Counted from the stretch's first letter, positions 1 through 8,758 are shown. The stretch is 64,000 nucleotides of DNA from Roseiarcus sp036513315 (GCA_036513315.1 DATBZF010000065.1:62001-126000); one strand, 5' to 3'. Made by a program: numbers and translations. Notes: generated from the sequence alone by a model not told the origin.

Positions 1-715
1 GCAAGCCCGCGATCAGCGCGCTGGCAGGAAGCGGGGTGATGGCGAGGCCCGCCAGCGCGGCCGCACGCACGCCTGTCAAACTGGGGCTGGTATAGACGAT
101 TTCCCAGGTCAGTTCGTTGTCATTGAGCGCGGCGAGGGCAGCCTCGCGAGAAACGGATCGCTCGCGATACAGGGCCAGCGGCAGCGCGGCGCCCGGAACC
201 AGATCGAAGGTGTCGGCCGCGGCCCAGACCAGCGGCTCACGCCACACCAGACGCCCTTTCGAGGTTCCGAGCGGGCGCTTTGCGAACACGACGTCGAGCC
301 GCCCGGCATTAAGTTGCTCGATCAATTCCGCGCTGACGCCAATCTGCACCTCGAGCCTGACGCCCGGATGGAGCTTGGCGAAGCGGCCGAGCGCGGGGGG
401 CAGCGAGCCGCCGGCGACCTCCTCGACCACCCCGAGACGCACGGCGCCCGACAGCCGCGGCGCCGCCAGACGATGTCGGGCCGCTTCCTCAAATTGCAGC
501 AGGCGCCGCGCGTCGCCGAGCAGCATCTCGCCGTCGTCGGTCAAAGCGACGCTGCGTGTTGTCCGCCTAAACAAGGGCCGTTTGGTCTCGAGCTCAAGCC
601 GTTTGATCTGCTGGCTCACCGTCGATTGCGTGAGGTTGAGCAGATCAGCGGCGCGGTGGAAACCGCCGCAATCGGCGACCGCAACAAAGGCGCGCAGCAA
701 CTCGAAATCCAACAT
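1..715 (-). CDS. LysR-family transcriptional regulator (3' end cut by window)
   Basis: Reading the minus strand from an ATG at 713-715 gives an open frame to the window edge (238 codons seen). It begins MLDFELLRAFVAVADCGGF and continues with a typical LysR winged helix-turn-helix (residues about 1-60, including AADLLNLTQSTVSQQIKRLE), followed by the start of the periplasmic-binding-like effector domain (GAVRLGVVEEVAGG near residue 95). The C-terminus lies outside the window. It is transcribed divergently from the malonate genes with a 110-bp gap, the usual arrangement for a LysR activator of the neighbouring operon, so malonate or malonyl-CoA is the inferred ligand. The position resembles MdcR/MdcY-type regulators of malonate operons, but I cannot assign the symbol from sequence alone. 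Confidence 0.9.
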   Translation of the reverse strand, partial: MLDFELLRAFVAVADCGGFHRAADLLNLTQSTVSQQIKRLELETKRPLFRRTTRSVALTDDGEMLLGDARRLLQFEEAARHRLAAPRLSGAVRLGVVEEVAGGSLPPALGRFAKLHPGVRLEVQIGVSAELIEQLNAGRLDVVFAKRPLGTSKGRLVWREPLVWAAADTFDLVPGAALPLALYRERSVSREAALAALNDNELTWEIVYTSPSLTGVRAAALAGLAITPLPASALIAGL

Positions 716-741
716 GCGATTGATCCATTTTCTCGATCAAT

Positions 742-757
742 GATATTATAAAATATC
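742..757. promoter_or_regulatory. Inverted repeat in LysR/mdcA divergent promoter
   Basis: The AT-rich divergent spacer holds a perfect inverted repeat, GATATT-ATAA-AATATC, with flanking direct repeats of ATCAATGA at about 737-743 and 767-774. Its place between a LysR gene and its probable target operon, 27 bp from the regulator start and 69 bp from mdcA, fits a LysR binding region. Binding is inferred. Confidence 0.5.
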
Positions 758-825
758 GTTTCTATAATCAATGACGATCTCCTATCTTTTGTTGCAAGGA
801 CGGTTTTGAGCGAAGGAGGTCCATC

Positions 826-2481
826 ATGTCAGGCACGTCACGACGCGGAGAAAATCGCGCGTCCCGTCTCGCACGGGCAGCCGCGGTCGGCGGCGCCAGC
901 GGAAAAGTCTGCCCTGCGGACCGCGCCACATTGTTGCTCGAAGCAATTATCGAGCCTGGCGACCGCGTGACGATCGAAGGCGACAATCAGAAGCAGGCGG
1001 ATTTTCTCGCCTCGGCCCTGGCGAAGGTAGATCCTACGCGGGTGCACGGTCTGCACATGGTGCAGTCCGTTTTGGCGCTTCCAGACCATCTCGCCGTTTT
1101 CGAGCGCGGCATCGCGAACCGGCTGGATTTCGCTTTCGCGGGACCGCAGAGCCGCAAGCTCGCCGAACTGGTTGCGAACGGGACGGTGAAGATCGGCGCG
1201 ATCCACACCTATCTCGAACTTTATGCTCGCATGCTGGTGGACCTGACGCCGCAAGTCGCGCTTGTCGTGGCCGACAAGGCCGACCGTAATGGCAATCTCT
1301 ACACCGGCCCGAACACCGAAGATACTCCGACCATCGCCGAGGCCGCGGCTTTCCGGGGCGGCATCGTCGTCGCGCAGGTCAATGAGATCGTGGATCGACT
1401 GCCGCGGGTCGACGTGCCCGGCGATTGGGTCGATGTTGTGACGCCAAGTCCGACGCCCTATCTCATCGATCCGCTGTTCACGCGCGATCCTGCCAAGATC
1501 AGGAACGAGAACGTGCTGATGGCGATGATGGCGATCGCGGCGATCTACGAACCCTACAAGGTGCAGCGGCTCAATCACGGCATCGGCTATGCCACCGCGG
1601 CGATCGAACTGATCCTGCCAACTTACGCCGCGCAACGCGGACTGAAGGGCAAGATCGCCAGCCATTTCGTGCTGAACCCGCATCCGACCCTGATCCCCGC
1701 AATCGAAGCCGGCTTTGTCGACAGCATCTATTGCTTCGGCTCCGAGTTGGGTATGGAACGCTACGTCTCGAACCGCGCCGACATCTTCCCAGTCGGGGCT
1801 GACGGCAATCTGCGGTCCAACCGCGCGCTCGCACAGGTCGCCGGACAATATGCCTGCGATCTCTTCATCGGCGGCACGCTGCAGATCGACGCGCAGGGCA
1901 ACAGCTCAACGGCGACCAAGGGCCGGATCACAGGCTTCGGCGGCGCGCCGAACATGGGCGCCGATCCGCGTGGCCGCCGTCACGACAGTCCCACCTGGCT
2001 GCGCGCCGGTCAGGAAGCGGGCGAGAGCCTGCGCGGACGCAAGCTTGTTTTGCAGATGGTGCAGACCCAGCAGCCGAATGGCGCACCGAGCTTCGTTGAA
2101 CGGCTGGACGCGTTCGACCTCGCCGCCTCAGCCGGTTTTGCGTTGCCGCCGGTGATGATCTACGGCGACGACGTCACCCATGTCGTCACCGAGCGTGGCG
2201 TGGCCAACCTTTTGCGTTGCCGGTCGCCACAGGAACGCGAATTCGCATTGCGCGCCATCGCCGGCGATACTGAGTTCGGCAAGCGACATTCGCCCGAAAA
2301 AAGCGACAGCCTGCGCCGCCGCGGCATCGTGATGGTCCCCTCCGACCTCGGCATTGATGTCAAGACGGCAACCCGCGACTGGCTCGCCGCCCAAACCCTC
2401 GACGACCTCGTGGCGGCGTCAGGCGGGCTTTACGCGCCGCCGGCGAAATTCCGCCCGGCTCCGGTCGCCACGAAAGGATAG
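826..2481 (+). CDS. mdcA: Malonate decarboxylase alpha subunit / malonate CoA(ACP)-transferase, MdcA-like
   Basis: The 551-residue product has the length and conserved blocks of MdcA, the acetyl-ACP:malonate ACP transferase subunit of malonate decarboxylase (for example EPGDRVTIEGDNQKQADF at about 45-62, FGGAPNMGADPRGRRHDSP at about 375-393, and HVVTERGVANLL near 450). The start is supported by a strong GAAGGAGG Shine-Dalgarno 7-8 bases upstream. The gene is followed after 9 bp by malonyl-CoA decarboxylase. None of the other malonate decarboxylase subunits (MdcB, C, D, E, G) is present, so the usual ACP-based complex cannot be built from this locus. The inferred role here is exchange of CoA between acetyl-CoA and malonate, feeding the next enzyme. 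The family call is solid; the CoA specificity is inference. Confidence 0.88.
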   Translation: MSGTSRRGENRASRLARAAAVGGASGKVCPADRATLLLEAIIEPGDRVTIEGDNQKQADFLASALAKVDPTRVHGLHMVQSVLALPDHLAVFERGIANRLDFAFAGPQSRKLAELVANGTVKIGAIHTYLELYARMLVDLTPQVALVVADKADRNGNLYTGPNTEDTPTIAEAAAFRGGIVVAQVNEIVDRLPRVDVPGDWVDVVTPSPTPYLIDPLFTRDPAKIRNENVLMAMMAIAAIYEPYKVQRLNHGIGYATAAIELILPTYAAQRGLKGKIASHFVLNPHPTLIPAIEAGFVDSIYCFGSELGMERYVSNRADIFPVGADGNLRSNRALAQVAGQYACDLFIGGTLQIDAQGNSSTATKGRITGFGGAPNMGADPRGRRHDSPTWLRAGQEAGESLRGRKLVLQMVQTQQPNGAPSFVERLDAFDLAASAGFALPPVMIYGDDVTHVVTERGVANLLRCRSPQEREFALRAIAGDTEFGKRHSPEKSDSLRRRGIVMVPSDLGIDVKTATRDWLAAQTLDDLVAASGGLYAPPAKFRPAPVATKG

Positions 2482-2490
2482 GAGACAACT

Positions 2491-3771
2491 GTGACCCCGA
2501 ACATCCAAACCTCAAATGGCCCGTCCGGCTCGACGTCCTCACCGGTCGACCGCGCGAAGCAGCTCGCGGCGGCATTGCTGTCGGAACGCGGCGAGGCGTC
2601 CGGCGCGCAAGTCGCGCGCGAACTGCACCACGTGCTGCGCACTCTCGATGCGGACGGTCGGCACAACTTCCAGCGTTATCTTGCAAGGGAGTTTCAGCCC
2701 GACGAAGCGGCCCTGCGCAGGGCGGCGAAGCGTTATCTCGCCGACGCTACGGGGGAGGCCGCAGCGGCGCTCGGACAGGCGGCCGATCCACCCCGGCAGG
2801 AGTTGCTGCGGCGCATGAACATGGCGCCCGGGGGCACCGGCGCGCTGATCGCCATGCGCAGCGAGATCACCGCGCATCTGCACGACGAGCCGGAGTTAAA
2901 GCTGCTCGACGCCGACCTCAGGCATCTCTTCGCCTCCTGGTTCAACCGCGGCTTTCTCGTGCTGCGGCGAATCGACTGGCAATCTCCGGCGGCCGTGCTG
3001 GAAAAGCTGATCGCCTATGAGGCGGTGCATGAGATCAAGGGCTGGGACGATCTGCGGCGGCGCCTTGCGCGCGATCGTCGCTGCTTCGCATTTTTCCATC
3101 CCGCGCTGCCCGGCGAGCCGCTGATCTTCGTCGAAGTCGCGCTGGTGCAGGGGTTGGCCACTGCCATGCCGCCGCTGCTCGCAGGGGAAACGGATGAAGA
3201 GGCCGCACAGGCGCGAGCTGCGTGCGCTGACACTGCGATTTTCTATTCGATATCCAACTGCCAGGACGGCCTGCGCGGAATATCGTTTGGCAATTTCCTG
3301 ATCAAGCAGGTGGTCGAGGAACTGCAAGCGGAGCTTCCGCAACTGAACCGCTTCTCCACCCTGTCGCCGGCGCCGGGGTTCCGGCGCTGGCTCATGCAGC
3401 GACTCGCGGACGGAAGCGATCCCGACGCTGCGTTTTCAGCTGAACTCGAACGCGACGGCTGGTGGCGCGACCTCGTGCAGAGCGAGAAGCTGCGCCCCAC
3501 CCTGATGCGGCTGTGCACGCTGTATTTGACGCAGCCGCAATCACCTGGAGGCCGCATCGACCCGGTGGCGCGCTTTCACCTCGGCAACGGGGCGCGGCTC
3601 GAACGGATAAATTGGCTGGGCAACGTGGCGCCCCGCGCCATCCAGGAGTCCTTCGGGATCATGGTCAACTATCTCTACGACCATGACAGCATCGAGGATA
3701 ACCACGAGGCCTTCGTGCGTGAAGGGACCATTGTTCGATCGCCCGAGGTCGACGCACTGCTCAACGCCTGA
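2491..3771 (+). CDS. matA: Malonyl-CoA decarboxylase
   Basis: The 426-residue protein matches malonyl-CoA decarboxylase (EC 4.1.1.9), which converts malonyl-CoA to acetyl-CoA and CO2. An N-terminal helical domain (about 20-110) precedes the GNAT-like catalytic domain with the conserved blocks WFNRGFLVLRRIDW (about 150), HEIKGWDDLRRRL (about 180), FYSISNCQDGLRGISFGN (about 250) and the late RFHLGNGARLERINW, whose His (about 363) aligns with the family's catalytic histidine. The length is normal for the bacterial MatA family. It starts with GTG 9 bp after mdcA, after GGAGA, and is surely co-transcribed. No MatB synthetase or MatC transporter is present, so the upstream transferase probably supplies the malonyl-CoA. 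Confidence 0.92.
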   Translation: MTPNIQTSNGPSGSTSSPVDRAKQLAAALLSERGEASGAQVARELHHVLRTLDADGRHNFQRYLAREFQPDEAALRRAAKRYLADATGEAAAALGQAADPPRQELLRRMNMAPGGTGALIAMRSEITAHLHDEPELKLLDADLRHLFASWFNRGFLVLRRIDWQSPAAVLEKLIAYEAVHEIKGWDDLRRRLARDRRCFAFFHPALPGEPLIFVEVALVQGLATAMPPLLAGETDEEAAQARAACADTAIFYSISNCQDGLRGISFGNFLIKQVVEELQAELPQLNRFSTLSPAPGFRRWLMQRLADGSDPDAAFSAELERDGWWRDLVQSEKLRPTLMRLCTLYLTQPQSPGGRIDPVARFHLGNGARLERINWLGNVAPRAIQESFGIMVNYLYDHDSIEDNHEAFVREGTIVRSPEVDALLNA

Positions 3772-3916
3772 CCTCAGGCGGAGCGCTCGGATCAGGGCGA
3801 CAGAAAGGCGGTGAACGGCGACATGACATCAAAATTCTCAGGCGTCCGGCGCCGCTCTGCGCCGTCCACGCCATCCAACCAGACAATTCGCATTTATCCT
3901 TGAAGGAACAGAAATC

Positions 3917-4696
3917 ATGATGATGAACAGACGCACTTTTTCCGCCGCCCTCGTGGCCGGCGCCGCGGCCTCGCTGATCTCCACGCGTAGCATGGCCGCA
4001 AATTCAATTGCTGTGAAGGCGAGCAACGTCGTGCTTGTGCACGGGCTGTTCGCCGACGGCTCATGCTGGTCCGAAGTGATAGCGCGACTGCAGGCGGCGG
4101 GAGTCAACGCCACGGCCGTGCAAAATCCGCTGACGACGCTCCCCGAAGCGGTGGAGTCCGCCCAGCACGTCCTGGACCGGCAGGACGGCCCTACCGTTCT
4201 TGTGGGCCACTCCTTTTCTGGAATGATCGTCACCGAGGCTGGCGTGCATCCAAAGGTCTCTGCGCTGGTCTATGTGGCGGCGCGTGCGCCGGACGCGGAC
4301 GAGGACTACGGCGCCTTGGCCAAAACCTTTCCGACGCCGCCAGCGACAGCCGGCATCGTCTTCGATGGCGACGAAGGACGTCTCAGTGAGGAAGCGTTTC
4401 TACGCGATTTCGCGGGCGACTTGCCCGAAGCAAAAGCGAAAGTGCTCTACGCGGTGCAGGAGCCGTTCCACAAGGCGCTCCTCATCGGAAGGACCACACA
4501 CGCGGCCTGGCGATCGAAGCCGAGCTACTACGCAGTTTCAACTGAAGACCGCACAATCAATCCAGACCTCGAGCGCTTTATGGCCAAGCGGATGAACGCC
4601 AAGACCATCGAGCTGAAGGCCAGCCATCTCTCGCTGATTTCCCATCCCGACGAAATCACGGCGCTGATCCTCGAAGCCGCGGGACATCACGCCTGA
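3917..4696 (+). CDS. Exported alpha/beta-hydrolase (Tat-type signal)
   Basis: The 259-residue protein starts with a twin-arginine-like leader (NRRTFSAALVAGAAASL, cleavage probably after SMA at about 28). The mature part is a compact alpha/beta-hydrolase: oxyanion block VVLVHGLFADGSCW (about 40-53), nucleophile elbow GHSFSG (Ser about 97), and a late His in KASHLSLISHPDE (about 237). This is the architecture of small esterases related to salicylate esterase/EstC-like proteins. It lies 145 bp after the malonate genes on the same strand; a functional link is not evident. An AAGGAACAG ribosome site precedes the ATG. The substrate is unknown. Confidence 0.85.
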   Translation: MMMNRRTFSAALVAGAAASLISTRSMAANSIAVKASNVVLVHGLFADGSCWSEVIARLQAAGVNATAVQNPLTTLPEAVESAQHVLDRQDGPTVLVGHSFSGMIVTEAGVHPKVSALVYVAARAPDADEDYGALAKTFPTPPATAGIVFDGDEGRLSEEAFLRDFAGDLPEAKAKVLYAVQEPFHKALLIGRTTHAAWRSKPSYYAVSTEDRTINPDLERFMAKRMNAKTIELKASHLSLISHPDEITALILEAAGHHA

Positions 4697-4923
4697 CAAG
4701 GGGAGTGCTTGCAACACGAAGAAGCAAGGAGCCATGAAACGCCTTTTCATCTGCCTCCTTGCAATGGCGGTCAACGCGTGCGCACCCAGGCCACATGAGC
4801 TCCTGCGGATTCGGCGGGTAAGGGGATCGTCGGCGATATGGCCGGCGCCGATCAGTGAGCGGTTAAAGGGTTTTGCAATTGCGTTGACGCAGAAGCGGGT
4901 CGCTTCGCTTGGCGATAAACCTT

Positions 4924-5066
4924 CATTGATCTCTTGGCGGCCATTTTGCGCGGAAGGATATCGAACTCAAGGGCGACCCCAAAGGGGTCGTCGCCGAAGG
5001 CGATGCGCTCCGCGCACCCTTGACTTCGATATCCTTCCGCGCTTCGCTCTGCCCAAGAAATCAATG
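4924..5066. repeat. Nested palindromic element (large inverted repeat with two inner hairpins)
   Basis: A 143-bp intergenic palindrome. The inner arms 4948-4973 and 5017-5042 pair at 25 of 26 positions (GCGCGGAAGGATATCGAA at the left end). The outer arms 4924-4937 and 5053-5066 pair at 13 of 14. Between the inner arms lie two perfect hairpins: CGACCCC-AAA-GGGGTCG (4974-4990) and TCGCC-GAA-GGCGA (4991-5003). Both strands give short open frames containing the same peptide signature (EGYR/T.QG and FDILPR), as expected of a palindrome and not of genes. It resembles a miniature palindromic mobile or structural repeat. Family name unknown. Confidence 0.7.
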
Positions 5067-5134
5067 GAGGAATCCGATCTCAACCTTCTTGAGCGTTCTC
5101 CGTCCGGACGCCAAATGATTCCACGTAACGTCAA

Positions 5135-5153
5135 CGCCCTCTAATTGAGGGCG
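5135..5153. terminator. Stem-loop, possible terminator of the GGDEF-EAL gene
   Basis: A perfect 7-bp stem, CGCCCTC-TAATT-GAGGGCG, lies 130 bp beyond the 3' end of the minus-strand GGDEF-EAL gene. There is no clear U-tract, so termination is only plausible. Confidence 0.35.
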
Positions 5154-5284
5154 GGCGCCTTCAGATCGAGCGACGCCGATTGATCGGACCATGCGATCGG
5201 AAGGACGATCAGTCGCGCGAGACCATGTCGAGCGTCGCCCAATATGAGCGTTCCCAAAGTGACAACCGCACCCCTTCGCCAGGT

Positions 5285-7537
5285 TCAACAAACCTTCCTT
5301 GTCGGGTAGGCAGCGAAGTTGGTGTCCTTGACGCGAGAACCTAAAAGATGGGCCAATTCGCCGACCGGGCGCGCCGGACTGAAATAGAACCCCTGCACCT
5401 CCGTGCAGCCTTCGGCCCGAATGAGATCGAGTTGCTCCTCAGTCTCGACGCCCTCAGCGGTGGTTTCCATGCCGAGACTGGCGCCCAGGCTTGCTATGGC
5501 GCGGACGATGGCGGCTCCGTTCGCGCTGGCCGTGACTTCTCGCACGAACGATCTATCGATCTTGATTTTGTCGAATGGAAACGAACGGAGGTAGCTAAGC
5601 GAGGAATAACCCGTGCCGAAATCGTCGAGCGAAACGCGCACCCCGAGACTGCGCAACTGATGAAGCGTGCTCAGCGTGACCTCGGTTTGCTCCAGCAGGA
5701 CCGATTCTGTTATTTCCAGTTCCAGTCGCCCTGGAGCCAGCCCTCCAGCAGACAACGCGGAGATCACCATCTCCGCCAGGCGGCTGCCTCTGAACTGAGC
5801 GGCTGAGAGGTTGACCGCTACTCTCAAGCCTTCCCGCCATTGCGCAGCGTCCCGGCAGGCCTGGCGCATGATCCATTCACCGATTGGCACGATTAGCCCG
5901 ACTTCCTCGGCTATTGGGATAAACTCACTTGGCGCGACGAGCCCACGCAGTGGATGACGCCATCGAATTAGCGCTTCGGCCCCGCTCACGAGACCTGTTT
6001 TGACGTTAATTTGCGGCTGATAATGCGCTTCGAACTGGCCCAGCGTGAGCGCTTCGCGGAGCTCCAATTCGAGGATGCGTCGGTTGTGAGCCGACGCAAT
6101 CATCTCGGATTCGAAAAACACGAAATCACCGCGGCCCTGGCCCTTGGCGCGATAGAGCGCGAGATCCGCGCACCGCAACAACGCCTCCGGGTCCATTCCA
6201 TCGACCGGGGCCAACGATATTCCGATGCTCGCCCCGATGTTCGCCTGATGGCCTTCGAGGTCATAGGGCGTGATCAGCGCCTCGATTATGTGTCGCGCCA
6301 ACTCCGCGGTGTCGTCCGCGCTGGTAACGGGATGTAGGATGGCGAACTCGTCGCCACCCAAGCGAGCGGCGAAGTCGTCCTTGCCGAGGAGGCCTCGGAG
6401 GCGTTCGGAGACCATGCGCAGCAACTTGTCTCCGGCCGCGTGACCCAAAGTGTCGTTGACCTCTTTGAACCGGTCGAGGTCGAGGAGCAGCAAGGCCGTT
6501 AGAGGCGCCGGGACTTTGGCTTCCTCCTGCCCGGCCTCCGAACCCAATTGGGATAATCGATCGAGGAGGAACGAACGATTAGGCAGATCCGTGAGCGCGT
6601 CATGACTCGCCATATGTGCAATCCGGGATTCTGACTTTCGCCTTTCGGTAATATCGTCATAAGTCGAGACCCAACCGCCATCCGCCATCGGACGGTGCCA
6701 AATGTCGATAATCCTGCCGTCGGCGAGCGCCTCGCAATAAGTCGCGGGCTGTTTTGCCGCAATGATTTTGCGTCGAATTCGGTAGAGCTCGTCCACGCTT
6801 TCGGAGGCAATATTTATGTCCACGCTATGTTGCAGGACATCGCGCAGGCTGACCCCGGGCTTTACGACCTCTGGAGAGAGGCCGAACATCAAGGGATAAT
6901 TCAGATTGCAAACGATCATCCGCTCGTTAGCGTCAAACATGCACAACCCCTGAGACATGTTTGCGATCGCAGCATCGAAGTGCAAATTGCGCCGTCGCAG
7001 TTCACCCTCGGAGCGGCGTTGTTCAGTGATGTCATCATGAGTCGCAACCCAGCCGAAGTCGGTTAGCGGCTCATGGTGGATGTGAATTATTCTGCCATTG
7101 CGCAACCCGACAATGGAGTCGAGGGGTTTGTTGGCGGCGGCGACACCGTCGCGCCATTCGAGATATTCAGCTTGCGTCATCTCAGGCACGCTACCAGCGG
7201 CAAATCTTAGATCGACGATTTCACGAAGCGTCATTCCGGGTCGAATTGCTTCCGCTGCAATGCCGTAGATCTCCGCGTAGCGCTTGTTGGCGATGATTAA
7301 TCGCTTCGATCCATCGAAGAAACACAGCCCCTGCCGCATTTTCTCCAAGACAAGGTCAAATCGAATGTTCTGTTCTTGAAGGGCGTCGCGCAGGCGCCGA
7401 AGTTCACCGAGCGAACTGCGGACCACGCGGCGGCTCAGATCGCGATTTCCCTTGGAAGTCGAATTCCTCCTCTTGCTGACCCTCGATATCCGCATTTGCC
7501 GGCCCGTGACAGAAATCCGCAATTCCATAGTGAACAC
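5285..7537 (-). CDS. PAS-PAS-GGDEF-EAL cyclic-di-GMP enzyme
   Basis: This 750-residue cytosolic sensor has two tandem PAS domains (about 55-170 and 185-300; both contain the block QGLC.FD and end in W(V/L)(A/S)T.DDITE), a GGDEF diguanylate cyclase domain (about 315-475, intact LGGDEFA) and an EAL phosphodiesterase domain (about 490-735, with EALIRW, ITESVLLE, DDFGTGYSS, ETTAEGVET and QGFYFSPARP). Both catalytic signatures look intact, so it may make or degrade c-di-GMP. The inhibitory RxxD site before GGDEF lacks its arginine (a Gly takes its place). No transmembrane segment is visible. The GTG at 7537 has no good ribosome site; ATG at 7528 is an alternative. Neighbouring genes give no clue to its signal. 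Confidence 0.93.
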   Translation of the reverse strand: MFTMELRISVTGRQMRISRVSKRRNSTSKGNRDLSRRVVRSSLGELRRLRDALQEQNIRFDLVLEKMRQGLCFFDGSKRLIIANKRYAEIYGIAAEAIRPGMTLREIVDLRFAAGSVPEMTQAEYLEWRDGVAAANKPLDSIVGLRNGRIIHIHHEPLTDFGWVATHDDITEQRRSEGELRRRNLHFDAAIANMSQGLCMFDANERMIVCNLNYPLMFGLSPEVVKPGVSLRDVLQHSVDINIASESVDELYRIRRKIIAAKQPATYCEALADGRIIDIWHRPMADGGWVSTYDDITERRKSESRIAHMASHDALTDLPNRSFLLDRLSQLGSEAGQEEAKVPAPLTALLLLDLDRFKEVNDTLGHAAGDKLLRMVSERLRGLLGKDDFAARLGGDEFAILHPVTSADDTAELARHIIEALITPYDLEGHQANIGASIGISLAPVDGMDPEALLRCADLALYRAKGQGRGDFVFFESEMIASAHNRRILELELREALTLGQFEAHYQPQINVKTGLVSGAEALIRWRHPLRGLVAPSEFIPIAEEVGLIVPIGEWIMRQACRDAAQWREGLRVAVNLSAAQFRGSRLAEMVISALSAGGLAPGRLELEITESVLLEQTEVTLSTLHQLRSLGVRVSLDDFGTGYSSLSYLRSFPFDKIKIDRSFVREVTASANGAAIVRAIASLGASLGMETTAEGVETEEQLDLIRAEGCTEVQGFYFSPARPVGELAHLLGSRVKDTNFAAYPTRKVC

Positions 7538-7605
7538 ATGTTATTACCGGATCGTTGCGAATTGCCGCACCCTGTACGTCAAATCAATAGAACCGGCTAT
7601 TGCAC

Positions 7606-7821
7606 TCAAATCGACTTCACCTCGCCGCCGTCCATGCGCAGTGTCGAGCCCGTCATCCTTCGCGCGCCGGGTGAAACGAGGAATGCCGTCAACTCGGCGA
7701 TTTGCTCAGGCTCGCCGTAGCGAGCGATGCCTGCCTCCTTCGGGAACTTCGCCGGCGCCTCATCGGCTGTCATATCGTGCAGCGGCGCCCGGCGCTCGAG
7801 AAAAGGAACAGCAGGAACCTC
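7606..7821 (-). pseudogene. C-terminal remnant of a short-chain dehydrogenase gene
   Basis: The minus-strand frame from 7821 to the TGA at 7606-7608 encodes about 71 residues ending in GIARYGEPEQIAEL..FLVSPGARRMTGS.LRMDGGEVKSI, the unmistakable C-terminus of an SDR oxidoreductase (substrate loop and final strand). An in-frame stop at 7822-7824 precedes it, and no Rossmann motif (GxxxGIG) or YxxxK is found upstream. It is therefore a decayed fragment of a gene once about 250 codons long. It may be a scar of rearrangement between the GGDEF-EAL gene and the ABC operon. Confidence 0.75.
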
Positions 7822-7978
7822 TCAATTCCACTGCACGAATTCGGCGTCCGTGCGCCTCGATGATTGGGCAACTTTCAGGGGGAACGAGCAGCCTCATTCA
7901 TGCGTCGAGCCTTGTTGCGGGCGCGTTACGCGAGAGGCAACAGCGTTCTGCATTGATAAAACGCGAATGAAGCTATCT

Positions 7979-8758
7979 TCAATCCGCCGTCGGCATTCCC
8001 CAAATCAGCGACAGCACTCGCTCACGCATCGTCACAAAGTCCGGGCTTGATTTGGTCGCCCGGATATCGCGATCGCCGCTCTTGGCCGCAAACGGGCAGG
8101 GAATGCGTTCGATGATTCGCCCCGGGCGGGGCGACATCACCACCACATCGGTGCCAAGATAGACCGCCTCTTCAACGCTATGAGTGATGAACAGCACCGT
8201 CATGCCGCTCCGACGCCACACCGCATGCAGCTCTTCCTGCATCTTTTCGCGGGTCAACGCATCAAGGGCGCCGAACGGCTCGTCCATCAGCAGCAACCTG
8301 GGCTCGTTGCACAGCGCACGCACAATCGCCAAACGCTGCTGCATGCCGCCCGAGAGCTCATAGGGATAGCGGTTTCGAAATTCCCACAGCCCAACCACGC
8401 GGAGCCAGCGCTCGACACGTTCCTCGCGTTCATGCCGATCGGCGCCACGCACCATTGGCCCGAATCCCGCATTGGCGGCAACTGTCATCCACAGGAACAG
8501 CGCCGGCTGCTGGAACACCACACCGCGATCCGGCCCCGGCCCTTTGATTCGGGCGCCTTCGAAGACAACCTGCCCCGAACTAGGCGCGAGGAATCCGGCG
8601 AGGGTCTGCAGCAAGGTGGTCTTGCCGCAGCCCGAAGGGCCCACGATGCAGATGAAGTCGCCGCGCCCGAACGACAGTGAAACACGGTCGAGCGCCTGCA
8701 CCGCCGCGGCGCCCGACCCGTAGTTCATCGAGACGTCTTCGAACGCGACGAAACTCAC
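7979..8758 (-). CDS. ABC importer ATPase, nitrate/sulfonate/taurine type
   Basis: The 259-residue ATPase has Walker A GPSGCGKTT (about 40), Q-loop VVFQQPALF, signature LSGGMQQRLAIVRAL (about 140), Walker B LLLMDEPFGALD (about 163) and the H-loop in FITHSVEEA. The family is SsuB/TauB/NrtD-like. It is the last gene of a minus-strand operon (PLP decarboxylase, two permeases, binding protein, ATPase) and overlaps the binding-protein gene by 4 bp. The ligand is not determined by sequence; the family carries organic sulfonates, nitrate, pyrimidine precursors and aromatic acids. Confidence 0.92.
   Translation of the reverse strand: MSFVAFEDVSMNYGSGAAAVQALDRVSLSFGRGDFICIVGPSGCGKTTLLQTLAGFLAPSSGQVVFEGARIKGPGPDRGVVFQQPALFLWMTVAANAGFGPMVRGADRHEREERVERWLRVVGLWEFRNRYPYELSGGMQQRLAIVRALCNEPRLLLMDEPFGALDALTREKMQEELHAVWRRSGMTVLFITHSVEEAVYLGTDVVVMSPRPGRIIERIPCPFAAKSGDRDIRATKSSPDFVTMRERVLSLIWGMPTAD

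Noticed and set aside
838..1848. Long minus-strand frame of 336 codons
   Set aside because: It lies wholly antisense to mdcA, whose protein is clearly recognisable; composition is His/Asp/Arg-rich as expected of an antisense frame.
4734..5144. Open frame on the plus strand beginning like a lipoprotein (MKRLFICLLAMAVNAC)
   Set aside because: After about 16 codons it becomes Arg-rich and runs through the palindromic element at 4924-5066; no conserved domain. At most a broken lipoprotein start.
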